DNA of 64,000 bases, from positions 170,194 to 234,193 of the forward strand of contig WHVA01000134.1 in NCBI GenBank assembly GCA_015179125.1, written 5' to 3'. A program made the translations under genes and the position numbers. Numbering within the stretch: position 1 is the first letter of the stretch; each line of letters opens with the position of its first letter. The DNA comes from Gautieria morchelliformis. Its lineage: Eukaryota > Basidiomycota > Agaricomycetes > Gomphales > Gomphaceae. Shown piece after piece: positions 9,336-20,273 of this stretch. The notes under the pieces were generated by a model that was given only the letters and a program-made list of their open reading frames with translations, had not been told where the DNA came from and did not search any database.

Positions 9336-12300
9336 CTCCCCTTCAGCGAGAAGTTCCTTCGGCAAAATCCTAATTTCCCTAATAGATACCTGTGTTGGTG
9401 TAAATCCAATCCCTTTGTAAATATGTCCGCTATGTTCTCCTTCGTCGGTACGTATGTAAGTGATGCCTCGTGAGAGGCCACTTTCTCACGGATAAAATGA
9501 TATGCGACATTGATGTGTTTGGTACGCGCATGATACGTTGCGTCATGTGATAGTGTAATGGCGCCTAGATTGTCTGATCGAAGTGACGTGGGCTGGGTTT
9601 GATCGATTCCAAGTTCCTCGATGAAACGCCTCAGCCAGATTAATTGCTTGGCGCCCTCGGTAAGTGCCATGTATTCGGCCTCCGTGGTAGATAGCGCGAT
9701 CGTTCGCTGCTTCTTTGAGCTCCATGCGATAGCTCCCCCTCCTAGTATAGCTACATAGCCACTAATAGATAGTGCGTCGTTTCTATTGGCATAATCCGAG
9801 TTGACAAATATTTCGAGGTCGAGACCAGCGTCTCGTCGGAAGATTATGCCGTCGTCACGTGACCCCTTGAGGTACCTGAGCGCGTGCTTGATGGCCGTCC
9901 AGTGCTCGGTTCCGTAAGTAGTAGTGAATTGGCTCAAGTGTTGTACGGTAAAAGCCAAATCAGGTCGCGTGCTGAGTGCTGCATACATTAATGATCCGAT
10001 CGCTTTAGCATAGGGTACTTCGGCAGTTGGACCTGTTGAGTCCATGGGTGTCGTGAGTTTGATCATTTTATGCAGAGGTGTAGATACGGAATGTGCTGTT
10101 GTCATGTTGAATCGATCGAGTATGATGTCGATGTAATGCCCTTGTGACATGATCAGTGTTCCCTCATCCCTATTCCTCTCAACTCTAATTCCCAAGATTT
10201 TCTTCATTTCTCCTAAATATGTTAAAGGGAATTTCCCATGAAGCTCCCCCTTGAGCTTAATCATCCCTCCTTTGGAGTCAGCAAATAGTCCAAAGTCGTC
10301 CACACATACTGATATGACTTCGATTGAATCCTTATCTTGTCTGATGTAGACGCATTCATCGGCTGTACTTTGATGGAAGCCGAGATCGAGTAGTAATTTG
10401 CATAAGCGCTGATGCCAAGCTCGCCCCGATTGCTTGAGTCCGTAGAGCGCTCTGTATATTCTTAGAACACGTCCAGATCCATCATCAAAACCGTCGGGCT
10501 GGCGCATGTAGATCTCCTCATCTATGGTTGAATTGAGGTAGGCGCCTTTGACATCCATCATTTCGATTTCCCAATCGAGTGTGTTTGCAATCGCTAATAG
10601 AACACGTAGTGAATCGAATTTGACCATGGGTGAGGTTATCTCGTAGTAATCCATCCCTGGCCTCTGTGTGAATCCTTGAGCCACAACCCTTGCTTTAGCC
10701 TTATTGAATTGTCCGTCCGGTTGTGTTTTGACAGCGTATACCCATCGGCAACCGATAGCTACTCGTCCGGGTGGTAGTTCTGTTAGCTCCCATGTTCCTA
10801 ACGTCTTGTGTTGGTCCATCTCAATATCCATCGCTTTCTCCCAGATCGGCGCATCATCACGTGATACCGCCGCTCTGTAATTCTCAGGTTCAGTGACGAT
10901 TTCTCTCGTTATGTAAACCTGCTCGGTGCGTCCTGAATTATTCAGTTTCCGGTAATCCGGTCTTTGAATGATACGCGCGCTCCGTCGGATCTCTGGAGCT
11001 GGCGCTTGTTCAGGTGGATCAGGAACGGGCGTCGTGTGGGGTGATGACGTCTGTGGGGTAGATGTGATTGGGTCCGGCACATGCTCGCGTGGTGAGTGCT
11101 CCCCCTCGAGCGGTGCCGTGTCGTCATCGTCGTTATCTGGGATAGGGTAGAGTTTGTTGTCGTTTTCGTCGAATGTAATATTTCTCGAAATTTGAACATG
11201 TTTTGAGGCTTTATTGTAATACCTCCAGGCTTTTGCATGTTCAGCTACTCCGACGAATATATGTTCTTCTGCCTTTGGATCAAGTTTGGCTCGACGTTGA
11301 TCCGGCACCATAACCCAGCAATTTGTCCCAAATTCCTCTAGACGTGCTATGTTCGGCTTCTTGCCGAATAGTGCTTGGAATGGCGTTGCGTCATCTCCAA
11401 GCGCTCGCGTGGGTGATCGATTTTTGATATAACACGCGTAAGCCACGGCCTCGGGCCAGAGTATTTTTGGCAGGTTCTTGGCAAATATCATTGCCCGTGC
11501 GTGCTCGAGTAAGGTCCGGTTGAGTCGTTCGGCGATTCCATTCTGGGCTGGGGAGTATGGAGCTGTGGTCTCCATGATAATGCCATATTTTGCACAAAAT
11601 TCCTTGAAATTTTTATTGACATATTCCCCTCCATTATCTGAGCGAAACCTCTTCAGTTTCTGACCTGTTTGGGTCTCGAGGAATGCCTTGTACGTCTCGA
11701 AGTGTTTGAGCGCTTCATCTTTGGCGCTCCCAAAATAGATGACCGTGTACCTCGATTTGATGTCCGTGAAAGAATAAAAGTACTTTTCACGTGATGGTCC
11801 CTCGGTCTGGGCAGGCCCCCATACATCGGATACTGTCAGGTCACCGACCTGTTCTACAGTGTCCTCGGCTCTTTTGGGGAACGGCTCCACATGCCGCTTG
11901 CCTTGTATGCATGCCTTGCACTGGCTCGGCTCGTTTGATTCGTCGATCTCAAGTCCAGTAACTAGATCGTTAGATTTCAACATCTTTATAGAATTTATGT
12001 TGACGTGCCCGAGTATTCTGTGCCATTTGACCCATGACCGTCCTTTTGCCGCTGCGGCAAAGTCCCGTGCCTCGACTGATCGAGTGACCCGTGCCTTCAT
12101 ACAGAATAGCCGCCCACGCTTCTGTCCCTGTGCGAAGGTAACTCCGGCGCGCGTTTTGAATTCGACGCCGGTGCCTGAAAATGTGGCCGTGTTACCCTTA
12201 TCAGTTAGACGCCCTACACTGATAAGGTTGTTCGGCGCATCTGGTGCGTGTTTGACGTCACGTAGCTCGATCGTGTTCGTCTTGGCGCCGATCTTGAATT

Positions 12301-12799
12301 CCATGTATATAGTGCCTCGGCCTTGTGTATGTAGTACCGCATCAGGTGAAATTCCTTCAATCTCTGATGGTTCCTCGGCATAGCTAGCGAAATCGTTTCG
12401 GCTTCGAGCTATATGTGTTGTTGCCGCTGAATCGGCTAGCCAGTCGGATGCAGATATAGCACTGTATGCTACCTCCTTAGATACAAATGCGAAGTCTTTT
12501 TCTTCTGCTTGTTTGACTGTTTCTTTGTTCCCTGATTTGAACCATTTCGGTGCTTGGCCCTCCTTGCCGCCACCTTTCGCCCAACAGTCCTTCACGTAAT
12601 GACCCTTCTTGCCGCAATTTCGGCATTTTCCCTTTGTTGCTCCTGAGTCATCTTTCTTGGGCCTGTGACATTGTTGCGCCTTAAGCGCCGTCTGCCGTGC
12701 CGATCCAGCTTTCCGTGCTCGATCCTCATCGAGGACCCGAGCTATTAATATATCAGCTGTTGTCCCGGCTCCACTGGCGTTTACTGCGCCCCCGCGCAT
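9284..12799 (-). CDS. Copia Pol polyprotein: zinc knuckle, protease, integrase, RT, RNase H
   Basis: This is an open frame of 1171 codons. In order it has a CX2CX4HX4C knuckle (residues about 59-72, CRNCGKKGHYVKDC), an aspartic protease with DSA at about 123-125, the integrase HHCC (HRILGHVN, then CKAC) and the DDE triad (SDVWGP, RSDNGGEY, NGIAERLN). A copia RT follows with CVDD near residue 832, then RNase H with SDYAN, TTEAEY and SDNLGA. It would cut Gag-Pol, reverse-transcribe the RNA and integrate cDNA. The active-site tetrad reads CVDD rather than the usual YVDD. The frame starts within a gag-pol junction damaged by a deletion of about 75 bp, so translation with Gag is probably lost here. 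The last 17 codons run into the LTR. Confidence 0.93.
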   Translation of the reverse strand: MRGGAVNASGAGTTADILIARVLDEDRARKAGSARQTALKAQQCHRPKKDDSGATKGKCRNCGKKGHYVKDCWAKGGGKEGQAPKWFKSGNKETVKQAEEKDFAFVSKEVAYSAISASDWLADSAATTHIARSRNDFASYAEEPSEIEGISPDAVLHTQGRGTIYMEFKIGAKTNTIELRDVKHAPDAPNNLISVGRLTDKGNTATFSGTGVEFKTRAGVTFAQGQKRGRLFCMKARVTRSVEARDFAAAAKGRSWVKWHRILGHVNINSIKMLKSNDLVTGLEIDESNEPSQCKACIQGKRHVEPFPKRAEDTVEQVGDLTVSDVWGPAQTEGPSREKYFYSFTDIKSRYTVIYFGSAKDEALKHFETYKAFLETQTGQKLKRFRSDNGGEYVNKNFKEFCAKYGIIMETTAPYSPAQNGIAERLNRTLLEHARAMIFAKNLPKILWPEAVAYACYIKNRSPTRALGDDATPFQALFGKKPNIARLEEFGTNCWVMVPDQRRAKLDPKAEEHIFVGVAEHAKAWRYYNKASKHVQISRNITFDENDNKLYPIPDNDDDDTAPLEGEHSPREHVPDPITSTPQTSSPHTTPVPDPPEQAPAPEIRRSARIIQRPDYRKLNNSGRTEQVYITREIVTEPENYRAAVSRDDAPIWEKAMDIEMDQHKTLGTWELTELPPGRVAIGCRWVYAVKTQPDGQFNKAKARVVAQGFTQRPGMDYYEITSPMVKFDSLRVLLAIANTLDWEIEMMDVKGAYLNSTIDEEIYMRQPDGFDDGSGRVLRIYRALYGLKQSGRAWHQRLCKLLLDLGFHQSTADECVYIRQDKDSIEVISVCVDDFGLFADSKGGMIKLKGELHGKFPLTYLGEMKKILGIRVERNRDEGTLIMSQGHYIDIILDRFNMTTAHSVSTPLHKMIKLTTPMDSTGPTAEVPYAKAIGSLMYAALSTRPDLAFTVQHLSQFTTTYGTEHWTAIKHALRYLKGSRDDGIIFRRDAGLDLEIFVNSDYANRNDALSISGYVAILGGGAIAWSSKKQRTIALSTTEAEYMALTEGAKQLIWLRRFIEELGIDQTQPTSLRSDNLGAITLSHDATYHARTKHINVAYHFIREKVASHEASLTYVPTKENIADIFTKGLDLHQHRYLLGKLGFCRRNFSLKGSVSNRDDDTAEAEPARI

Positions 12800-13232
12800 T
12801 CAGTTCCTGTTGAATGCCGCGGAGCTTGCGTACGTGCTCCTCCATGTTCGCGCCGTCCTCGGCAAGCGTCCGGAAGAAATCTCTTCGGAGATTTACAATC
12901 CCCACTGCTCCCTTAGATTCGAATATAGCTTGTAGACTAGTCCATACAGCAAATGCAGACATCGTCTGATTGATGTAAACTAGTTGTTCATCGGCAACTC
13001 TGAGGCAAATCTCTTTTCTGGCTTTCTTGTCCTTCCTTCTCCAATCGTCGATCTCCTGCTGCTCGGTCGCAGTGACGTTGTCGGCATCTGCCGGTCTCAG
13101 TTCCGTCTCCCTGCCAATAGCCACGTCCCACAGATCTAAGTCATCGAGTATCCACTCGAGCCGCCGGCGCCACGCCGCGTAATTATCCCCGTTCAAGGGG
13201 TCGATCTTGTACGTGTTGTTGCTACTCGACAT
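12753..13232 (-). pseudogene. Copia Gag N-terminal part (copy 1), frameshifted
   Basis: The frame starts MSSSNNTYKIDPLNGDNY and has the LDLWDVAIG motif of copia Gag. It matches copy 2 closely up to QQELNARG. There, copy 1 lacks about 75 bp that encode a stretch beginning HYISDTEFSN in copy 2. The deletion puts gag and pol in different frames. The start codon lies about 80 bp inside the 5' LTR and primer site, as expected. Confidence 0.85.
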
Positions 13233-13300
13233 CGTCGATCGGTATTGAGTTATTGGAGTATAGAGCGTAGTTAGATTTGTAGTAGTTTAGTTATGCGCGT

Positions 13301-13311
13301 GGCCCATAACC
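13301..13311 (-). promoter_or_regulatory. Primer-binding site of copia copy 1
   Basis: On the minus strand GGTTATGGGCC directly follows the 5' LTR. It is complementary to the anticodon stem-loop of initiator tRNA-Met. Copy 2 has the same site at 32953-32963. Confidence 0.7.
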
Positions 13312-13533
13312 TGTGGAACGAAGGAGATATAATGATCTGATATTCCTACGATCTGTACAAGATCATCTGTCCTTATATACTAATTATGATGTTCCTATAT
13401 TACCAATCTCTTCGAGCTGCTGTGCCGATGCGATGCCGGTGCACCAGTAACCCGGGGTCGAGAGCGATCTCGAACCTCCGGCTAAATGCGTGCCGGCTCT
13501 GCCTCGGCGGTGTCATCATCCCGATTACTAACA
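13312..13533 (-). repeat. 5' LTR of copia copy 1
   Basis: 222 bp, followed by the target duplication GGGGT. One visible difference from the left LTR is CATCATCCCG against CATCGTCCCG. Confidence 0.92.
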
Positions 13534-13920
13534 GGGGTTGCGCCGTAAAGCATGTCAGGAGCGGAGCTATTACCGGCACATAGCGACAGAAAAGGCAATT
13601 AATGGAAGCACCCAGCGCCAAATTCTGTGTGACAGGGACAGAAGCGCCGCAGCGCCAAGTTACCAAGAGAACGAGGAAGTGACGTAAGATGTAGCCAGGA
13701 ACCCGAAGCCGAAGGAAGCTCGGGACACGTGGCCGCCACGCGCAGGGCAGAATTCACCGAGAAATTTTAGGCGCCTTAGCTAATTATCCCGCGTTTCGTG
13801 CTCCCACACGTGCGCTATCTGCGGCTGCCCTGCTTAGTGTGTCGAATCTGAAGATCACAATCTTGCCAGTTCATTATATAATGCTCATTGTGCCTATGCT
13901 CGCAGAAGAAAGGAGACATG

Positions 13921-14142
13921 TGTGGGACGAAGGCGTTATAATAGACTGATTATACTATGATCTGTACAAGATCATCTGTCCTTATATACTAATTATGATG
14001 TTCCTATATTACCAATGTCTTCGAGCTGCTGTGCCGATGCAATGCCGGTGCACCAGCAACCCGGGGTCGAGAGCGATCTCGAACCTCCGGCTAAGTGCGT
14101 GCCGGCTCTGCCTCGGCGGTGTCATCGTCCCGATTACTAACA
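13921..14142 (-). repeat. Solo LTR of the copia copy-1 family
   Basis: 222 bp with TG...CA ends, clearly the same LTR as 9114-9335. It is flanked by the 5-bp duplication ACATG (13916-13920 and 14143-14147). The paralogous site near 26570-26590 has no LTR and one copy of the target, which confirms insertion followed by LTR-LTR recombination. Confidence 0.92.
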
Positions 14143-14447
14143 ACATGTGTGCGGAGTTGACTTTGATATTTATATAAATTTGCGATTGGAGGTGGGATTT
14201 ACCTTGCGACTGAAATGAAACCGAAAGTGATTAGGAGTGAAATGGTGAACGGGAGAGAGAGGGTGTGGGTTCAAATCATTATGATATGAAATATGGAGAC
14301 GAATACGAATATGAATACGAACCCGGCGTCGGGAGAGGCAGAGAGGATATGAAGATGACGAGCACGGCCCCTCTTCCTTGAAGGAGCTAAATATATAGTA
14401 CACGAAGAGGATGTACGGGCGGTTGGTGCGGGGAGGGCGGTTAGTGG

Positions 14448-14726
14448 ATGGAGAACGGGCACAGTGGGCTGGGAATGACAAAGATGACTCACAGACTGGG
14501 AGAATATCGACCCCCGACTCTTGGCCTAGAACCAGGTGGGTGCATCGAGCTGGGTACTGTCCGGGTCTACAAGCTCGCTGCCTGCAACATCGTCGCGTGC
14601 AGTTTAGTCAACGCTGCATATCATGATGAAGAAGAAAGACGCTCATATTCTTCGGGGGAAGGGTTCACCGTGGGAGCAGCGGCAGCCACGGTAGCAAGGA
14701 GGAACCGACTAACTAGTGAGGTGTGA
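14448..14726 (+). CDS. Conserved ORF in the dispersed repeat, function unknown
   Basis: The frame contains MTHRLGEYRPPTLGLEPGG, then TVRVYKLAACNIVAC and SLVNAAYHDEEE. The inverted copy at 26029-26301 keeps the same frame through HDEEE with only conservative changes, although bases around it differ. That suggests past coding, but the copies are too similar to prove selection. There are no membrane segments or known motifs. Confidence 0.3.
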   Translation: MENGHSGLGMTKMTHRLGEYRPPTLGLEPGGCIELGTVRVYKLAACNIVACSLVNAAYHDEEERRSYSSGEGFTVGAAAATVARRNRLTSEV

Positions 14727-15330
14727 ATGAGTACTAGTCGAGTGACGGGTGGGTAGGGCGCAGACGAATGCCGCTCGCCTGCCTTATATATGGAGCATGC
14801 ATCGGTGACGTATGCGTACCGCGATTAGCTCGCGCTCGTGATCGAAGTGATGGATCGGCTATCAAATGCATTGATAGGCTATACCTATTTGGGCTCGATT
14901 CACGTCAAGCGCCCAGAGCACTTCGCTGCCAACGCCACAAGGCACGCATCAGCTAAGGAAGCAGAAGCCGCGAAGCTTGCAACCCGAGAACCGCGCGCTT
15001 GCTCCAATGAATCCAACCCCCTGTTTCTATTCTCGGCTCCCGGCAGCGTGCGGTGCCGCATTACCGGTTGCGACTCATCACACGTGGCGGTGGAAATTAG
15101 TACGCACCGGTGAATTATGTAAGGGTCGGTATACTCATGTGAACCCGAGCCTTGATGTGTGAGGGACAGTGATGATGTTTAGGAAGAACGACCTTCTGTG
15201 ACAGACATGCACTATATGGGCAGGCAGGACATCGAAAGTACATCGGACATGCAACCCTCTCCTGGCTGACGGACCATCGCATCAGGAACGGCCGCTTCCG
15301 GCTTGTAATTCGGCCATATTTACGCAGCGC

Positions 15331-15530
15331 CACCGGCGCTACTAGTAGACTACGTCAACTACGTAGCTGACTCTGGGTTCCACGTAGTGCCACAGATCGG
15401 TATGTGGCGCTGCTGCCCGCACTAGGTCCTACAGCTTTCTAGCTCCAGGGACGGTCTTGCCCATGCCTCTAGTAGCCCTCCACTCCCCCAACCTTGACGG
15501 GCCGGAGCCTCCTTGTGTGCATCTGGCCGA
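15331..15530. other. No recognisable gene
   Basis: This lies between the dispersed repeat and a WD40 fragment. It may be the upstream part of the WD40 gene, but no intact repeat can be read. Confidence 0.35.
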
Positions 15531-15668
15531 CCAGGCAGCTCTGTTGCGGTGTCGTGGGACGGCAAGCGGATCGTGTTGAGATCGTATGACAGGACCATTC
15601 GGGTATGGGATGTAACGACCGGCGATGTCATTGGAGGGCCATTCAAAGGTCACCGTAAGTGGGTCTAC
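15531..15668 (+). pseudogene. WD40-repeat gene fragment, left of a LINE insertion
   Basis: The frame reads SVAVSWDGKRIVLRSYDRTI, then RVWDVTTGDV and a following FKGHRKWVY: one WD40 blade and the start of the next. It stops at a poly(T) run that is the tail of a LINE inserted in antisense. The next codons resume in phase on the far side of the LINE at 22242. WD40 repeats of this type occur at the C-terminus of NLR proteins. Upstream blades are not readable, so this was a fragment or already degraded. Confidence 0.7.
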
Positions 15669-15690
15669 TTTTTTTTTTTTTTTTTTTTTT
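15669..15690 (-). other. Poly(A) tail of the LINE
   Basis: A run of 22 T on the plus strand marks the 3' end of the minus-strand LINE. It immediately follows the target duplication. Confidence 0.9.
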
Positions 15691-16220
15691 GTCATTTTAT
15701 TCGACCTCAGGATAAACCTATGATGGTCGCTACACGCGCTGTACCTATGAAAGGTGGGCCTTTCCCCTCTCTCCCTGGGACTCCCAACCCCTGCGTCCTC
15801 GAGTGGGCGGATGCACTGCCGACGAGCTCCATGCCCCCCGGCAGCCCAACTCCTTGAGTCGTTTTCCGCCCCCCTCTCTTGTGAGGTAAGGTACTCACTC
15901 TCCCCGGGTGGTCTATCCCTAACGTGTGTGGTCTAGCTTCGTAAGTGCTCGGCCGCCGAGGCGGTCTAGCACGACGGGAGTGAGCGCCGCAGGCAAAGAA
16001 TAAAAAGGGGTCCTAGGGTCTTCATGGTCTTGCTGCGACGAGTCGGTTCCCGCCGTTGCCCGAGCTTGTAAGGTGAGGGTGATATAGTATGATCATGTTC
16101 GTGTTGCAGAGCCGGTTGTATGTATCCGTGTCTAATAGAGGTCTTGTTGGTGCCCGAAACTCGTGCGTGTTACACTCCTCAGATGTGTTTCCCTGCCCTA
16201 GTTGGTGGGTTATCTCTCTG

Positions 16221-19200
16221 TCATATGAGTGGGGGGGATACATCACCGAATGTAACCTTCAAACGGCCTGTAGCAGCCACGTAGTTCAGTAGTTCCAGCA
16301 TGCCCGCCGGCTTCCCTAGCAATTCACTGATCGACGTTGCTTTTCGCCCTAGCTTCCTCCTTAGCTTGTGTCTGGAGTACTCATATGTCCGGCATTCGAA
16401 CAGGAAGTGGTGGACCGACTCGTCGGCCCTAGTGCAAGCGGGACAGATCGGCGTGGGCAACCTCTTGATCCTGTGGAGGTGCTTGTTGAGCGGGGCGTGG
16501 CTGGTTCTCAACTGGGTGATTAGGCTGCATTGTGCTCTGGTCAACCTGGCCGTGTCCGCGATATAGTGGCTGGAGGGCATCTTGCCGTCTATCTTCGATA
16601 GTCTCGCATACCGGGGGGATCGCTGCCACCGTAACCTCCAGTTCTGTTTCATCCCCATCCTAAAGGCTTGTCTCGCGGCCGCCATGCTGCGCGGAAGGGG
16701 TTCAGCCTCCAGGAGGGGCGGGAGATCACTTAGCTGGTGAGTAGCATCTAATGCTGCCTTTTTTGCCTCAGCGTCTGCCTCCTCGTTGCCTCCCACCCCG
16801 TCATGTCCCGATATCCAGGCTACGGCTAGGTCTATCTTGTGTCGTCGTGTCGGTGTCGCCATCCTGGTGGCCGTGTCGTGTATCTGGCTCAGGATGTGTT
16901 GTCCCAGCCTTGGATGTATCTTCTCTATCGCCTGTATCACCCCCTGATTGTCGAGGAGGATTGTGGCCTTTCTGACTTCTTTCTCACGCCTCAGTAGTTC
17001 TAGCCCCAGAAGTACTCCGATCGCCTCTGCCTCGTAGGTGGTGTGCTCTGTCAGGGCGCCGAGGTGGTATCCCAAGATAGCTTTCCTCATGCCTTCCCTG
17101 TATAATACTGCCGTGGCTCCTGCTCCACCCTCTGTGCCCGATCCGTCCGTGTATATCATCACGTCGGCCGTGCTGGTCACCTCGCCCTCCTTGGACTCTA
17201 ACCTTGTGGCCGCTATCTCGGTCGTGTATCGCCGCGGTGCGTCGGGAACTTGTGCGAAGGGTAGTATTTCCTCATAGGTGTCGGGTGCGATGTCGAAGAT
17301 ATGGGTCAGTGTGTGCAGTGGGGACGGGTGTCTCTTTACTAGATGGCGGGTGCACGTGCGAAGTGGCTGGTGGAGAGGGTGTGCCCTTGGGAGGGTTGCA
17401 ATGCGGCTGACCGCCTTGTAGCATACGTTCAGTAGTAGGAGTTCTATCGGCATTATGTTGGCATGTGCCTCGAGGACGTCGCTGGCAGTCGTTCTCATGG
17501 CTCCAGTGATAGCGATAGTGGCAATGCGCTGTATCGACGTTAGCTTATGCACTATTTTCACTGAACCTGTGGACCTCTTCTTCCCTTCCACTCTCTGAAT
17601 TGGCGTGTACCACACGTCCGCCGCCTATGTGAATTTTGGTATGGCCACTGCGCAGTATAATTGTCTCATGTACGTTGCTCGGACACCTGTGGAGGGCTTG
17701 GTCAGTCTGTGCGCTAGGAGTGTCCACTTTACTGCCTTGGCTGCAACTTTCTCCGCATGCTCGCTCCACCTCTGTTCCTCGTCCAGGAGTATGCCCAGGA
17801 ATTTATGTGATGTCGAGGGCTGGATGACCACGTCCTCGTATACAAAGCCTGGTCTTGGTTCGCATATGGTCTTGCGTGGTCTGGTGGGGTCGGGGACTCT
17901 GCGGCGCGAGAAACCAATCACGGCGAATTTGTTCTTTTCGAACCTGGACTGGTGAGTGCACATCCATTCACCCGCCCCACCTTCTTTGAGTAGCATTTCT
18001 CTGATGCCCTCGTACACCTCCTCATATGTGTCCCCTTCCGCGTATAGGTTGGCGTCGTCCACGTATGCCATCGCCGCCCTTCCTTTCCCCGACGCCACCT
18101 CTACTAGATCTGCGTTGTAGTAGAGATAGAGTATCATCGATAGCGGGTCGCCTTGCCCTATCCCGTTGTCACCCAGTCCGATAGATAGTCGTTGAATTTC
18201 AGCCTGGTGTGTCTGTCTGCCAACATCCTTTCGATGAAGAGCACGTAAGGCTCTGGCACCTTGCGTTTCCTCATGTTGTGGAGCAGGTGGTCCGTGACTG
18301 CGTTCGGGAATGCGCCTTCAATGTCAAGGAATAACATGGCCGCTACCTTCTTCCTCCTCCACGCCCCTTTTATCTTGTTGACCATTAGGTGGAGGGAGTC
18401 GGTTGTCGTCCTACCAGGCCTCCCTCTGAAGTGGGTGGCTGGGATGAGCTGGTGCTTCTCCGTCAGGTACGTTATGTCTTCCGCCACTATTGCCGTGAGG
18501 AGTTTACCGATCATGTTGTACAGGGCGATGGGACGGTATGATTTTGGCGCCTCATAGTTGGCCTTTCCCGGTTTCCGTAGTACAATTGTGATCCAGGTCC
18601 TCCAGTTGTCACTGTATGTGTTCAATGCAAATGTTGCTCGGAATATGCACAGAAGATACTCAGCGAGTAAGTCCACCGATTCCTTCAGGACAACATTAGG
18701 GATTCCGTCATCGCCAGGTGCTTTGTGCGGCTTTAGCTTGTCCAGTTGTTGCCTCAGCTGCGCCTCGTGGATCTGGAACCCGTGTTTGATGTGTTTCGGA
18801 TATTTGTAGTTGGCTGGGATCTGGGACTCGGCTGGTTTGGGCGGAAAAAGGCCGCTGCGAGGGCGGCGCTTTTGTCCTCATTTGTTTCTGCTGTGTGGCC
18901 GGTTCCATCGGTCCCAGGGATATGCAGTGTCGGGATCCTCGATCTGCCCCCATCCGTGGTTGGGTGGGATATGTACCTGTTTGCCGTCCACAGTAGTCCA
19001 TCGTTGAGGTCCTCCAGGTATTCGGCCCAGTGTTGAGATTTGGCCTTGCTAATCGCCTTGCTGTATCTGTCGGTGATCTCCCTGTGTTCTTCGTGGGTCG
19101 GGTGGTCAGCGATGGCACGATGTATATATGATAGATGGTTTAGCCTATTTTTTGCTTTCTTGAGGTCTGTGAGCTCTTTGCACCACCATCTGTGGGAGTG

Positions 19201-20140
19201 TGGTGTTGGCTTCGATAGTGGGACCACGGTGTCGATAGTGTCCTGGATGGCAGCTGTCAGCGCGTTGACCATGTCATTGTACTCACCTATGTCTTCCAAC
19301 TCCTTCGCCTCTGGCACTTCCACCAGTCGCTCTGCTAGCTGCTCTCTGAACTCGCCCCAGTCCACCATCCTGAAGTTGCGATATGGTTCCGGGTTCTGGA
19401 TTTCCACTCCAACGTCGATAGTCGTGAGGATGGGAACGTGGTCGGTGCCTGGTCCCCTTCTGTGGGGGGAGGTGTCGCAGCCGATGATGGTGTCGATGAT
19501 GTTGTCTGTGCAGAAGACATTGTCGACCCTCGTCCAGTTCTTGGTTGACATCGATTGCAGGGTGGGGAGCCACTTAGGAAGTGCCATTACCATATTGTAG
19601 TCAGCGAGCATAGAGATCAGCTCTTCCGCCGCCTTGGTCGCGTTGGCCGTGAATAAATGGTGGTTTCTCTCTTCGTCCCACATGGGATGGTGTCTGTTGA
19701 AGTCACCACACCAGACCATGGAGTCCGTTTCGCGGTGAATTAGGTTTCGTCTCCCAGCTCTGACAAACTCGTCTAAGGTCTGTAGCGTCGCTGAGTGTTC
19801 GCAGTCGTTGTATATATTGAAGATTGTTATCTTTCCCTGACGGTGTCGAATCTGTATTGCTGTGATGTCGTTTGTCCCTTCGACTGAAACCTGTGACCAT
19901 GCATTAGTATCCATTAGGACATTTACCAGTATGATAGAGCGCTTTGTGGCTCCGTTGCTTAGGTTAGATGTAGGGTAAAGCACGTGCCAGTTGTGGTTCG
20001 CCTTGGTGTTGCCTAGCGTGTCAATGTACGGCTCCTGTAGCAGAATGATGTCCCATTCCTTGTGCGCATCCGAATTGATGAGATCGTACTAAGCCTTGTC
20101 AGATTTGTTCAGGTTCTGTTGGTATATTCTCAGCCTCGCC
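16221..20140 (-). pseudogene. LINE ORF2: endonuclease, RT, RNase H, CCHC
   Basis: Near 20140-19300 an APE-type endonuclease carries LLQEPYID and WCGDFNRHHPMWD. RT motifs follow: RPIALYNMIGKLL, FRGRPGRTT, LFLDIEGAFPN, GIGQGDPLS and YVDD in AMAYVDDANLYA near 18065. RNase H has YTDGSG, YEAEAIG, LLDNQGV and ISGHDGVGGNEEAD. The C-terminus has a CX2CX7HX4C finger (CPAC...HHFLFEC). The protein would nick target DNA and prime reverse transcription from the nick. Lesions are a TAG near 20089, a one-base loss near 18835, a frameshift near 18165 and a TAG at 17625-17627. Catalytic motifs are intact between the breaks, so decay looks recent. The longest open parts are 18754-19983 and 16221-17615. Confidence 0.88.
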
Positions 20141-20273
20141 GGTGTTGGTTCCATTGTGTATGACATCAGCGAGGGGAAGGGAGAGGCGGCCCACTGTGTC
20201 CATCTGTGTCGCCCCACCTGGTGGTGGGGCCCAGGGCGATGCTGTTGGAGGATGTTGTCGGGCTCTCATGCGG

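Larger units (their letters stand above)
9114..13533 (-). mobile_element. Ty1/copia retrotransposon, copy 1, complete with LTRs
   Basis: Two 222-bp LTRs (9114-9335 and 13312-13533) have TG...CA ends and differ at only about one position that I can see. The 5-bp target duplication GGGGT lies at 9109-9113 and 13534-13538. An initiator tRNA-Met-type primer site abuts the right LTR, and a purine tract AAGGGGAG abuts the left one on the minus strand. The order on the minus strand is gag, protease, integrase, RT, RNase H, as in Ty1/copia. The insertion splits a dispersed repeat whose uninterrupted version is at about 27003-27060. The only obvious lesion is a deletion of about 75 bp in gag, so this is the youngest-looking autonomous-type element here. 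Confidence 0.92.
13539..15330. repeat. Dispersed repeat of unknown class, inverted copy
   Basis: 13539-13920 and 14143-14775 match the reverse complement of 25945-27010 with small indels. 14830-15330 matches 7641-8110 in inverted orientation. Together with 8600-9113 on the far side of copia copy 1, this forms one repeat copy about 1.7-2.3 kb long before insertions. I saw no terminal repeats that would class it as a DNA transposon. It could be a segmental duplication of a gene-bearing region. Confidence 0.6.

Noticed and set aside
11859-12383. 174-codon plus-strand ORF inside copia copy 1
   Set aside because: It is the antisense of the integrase/protease region and also appears in copy 2 only because the DNA is similar.
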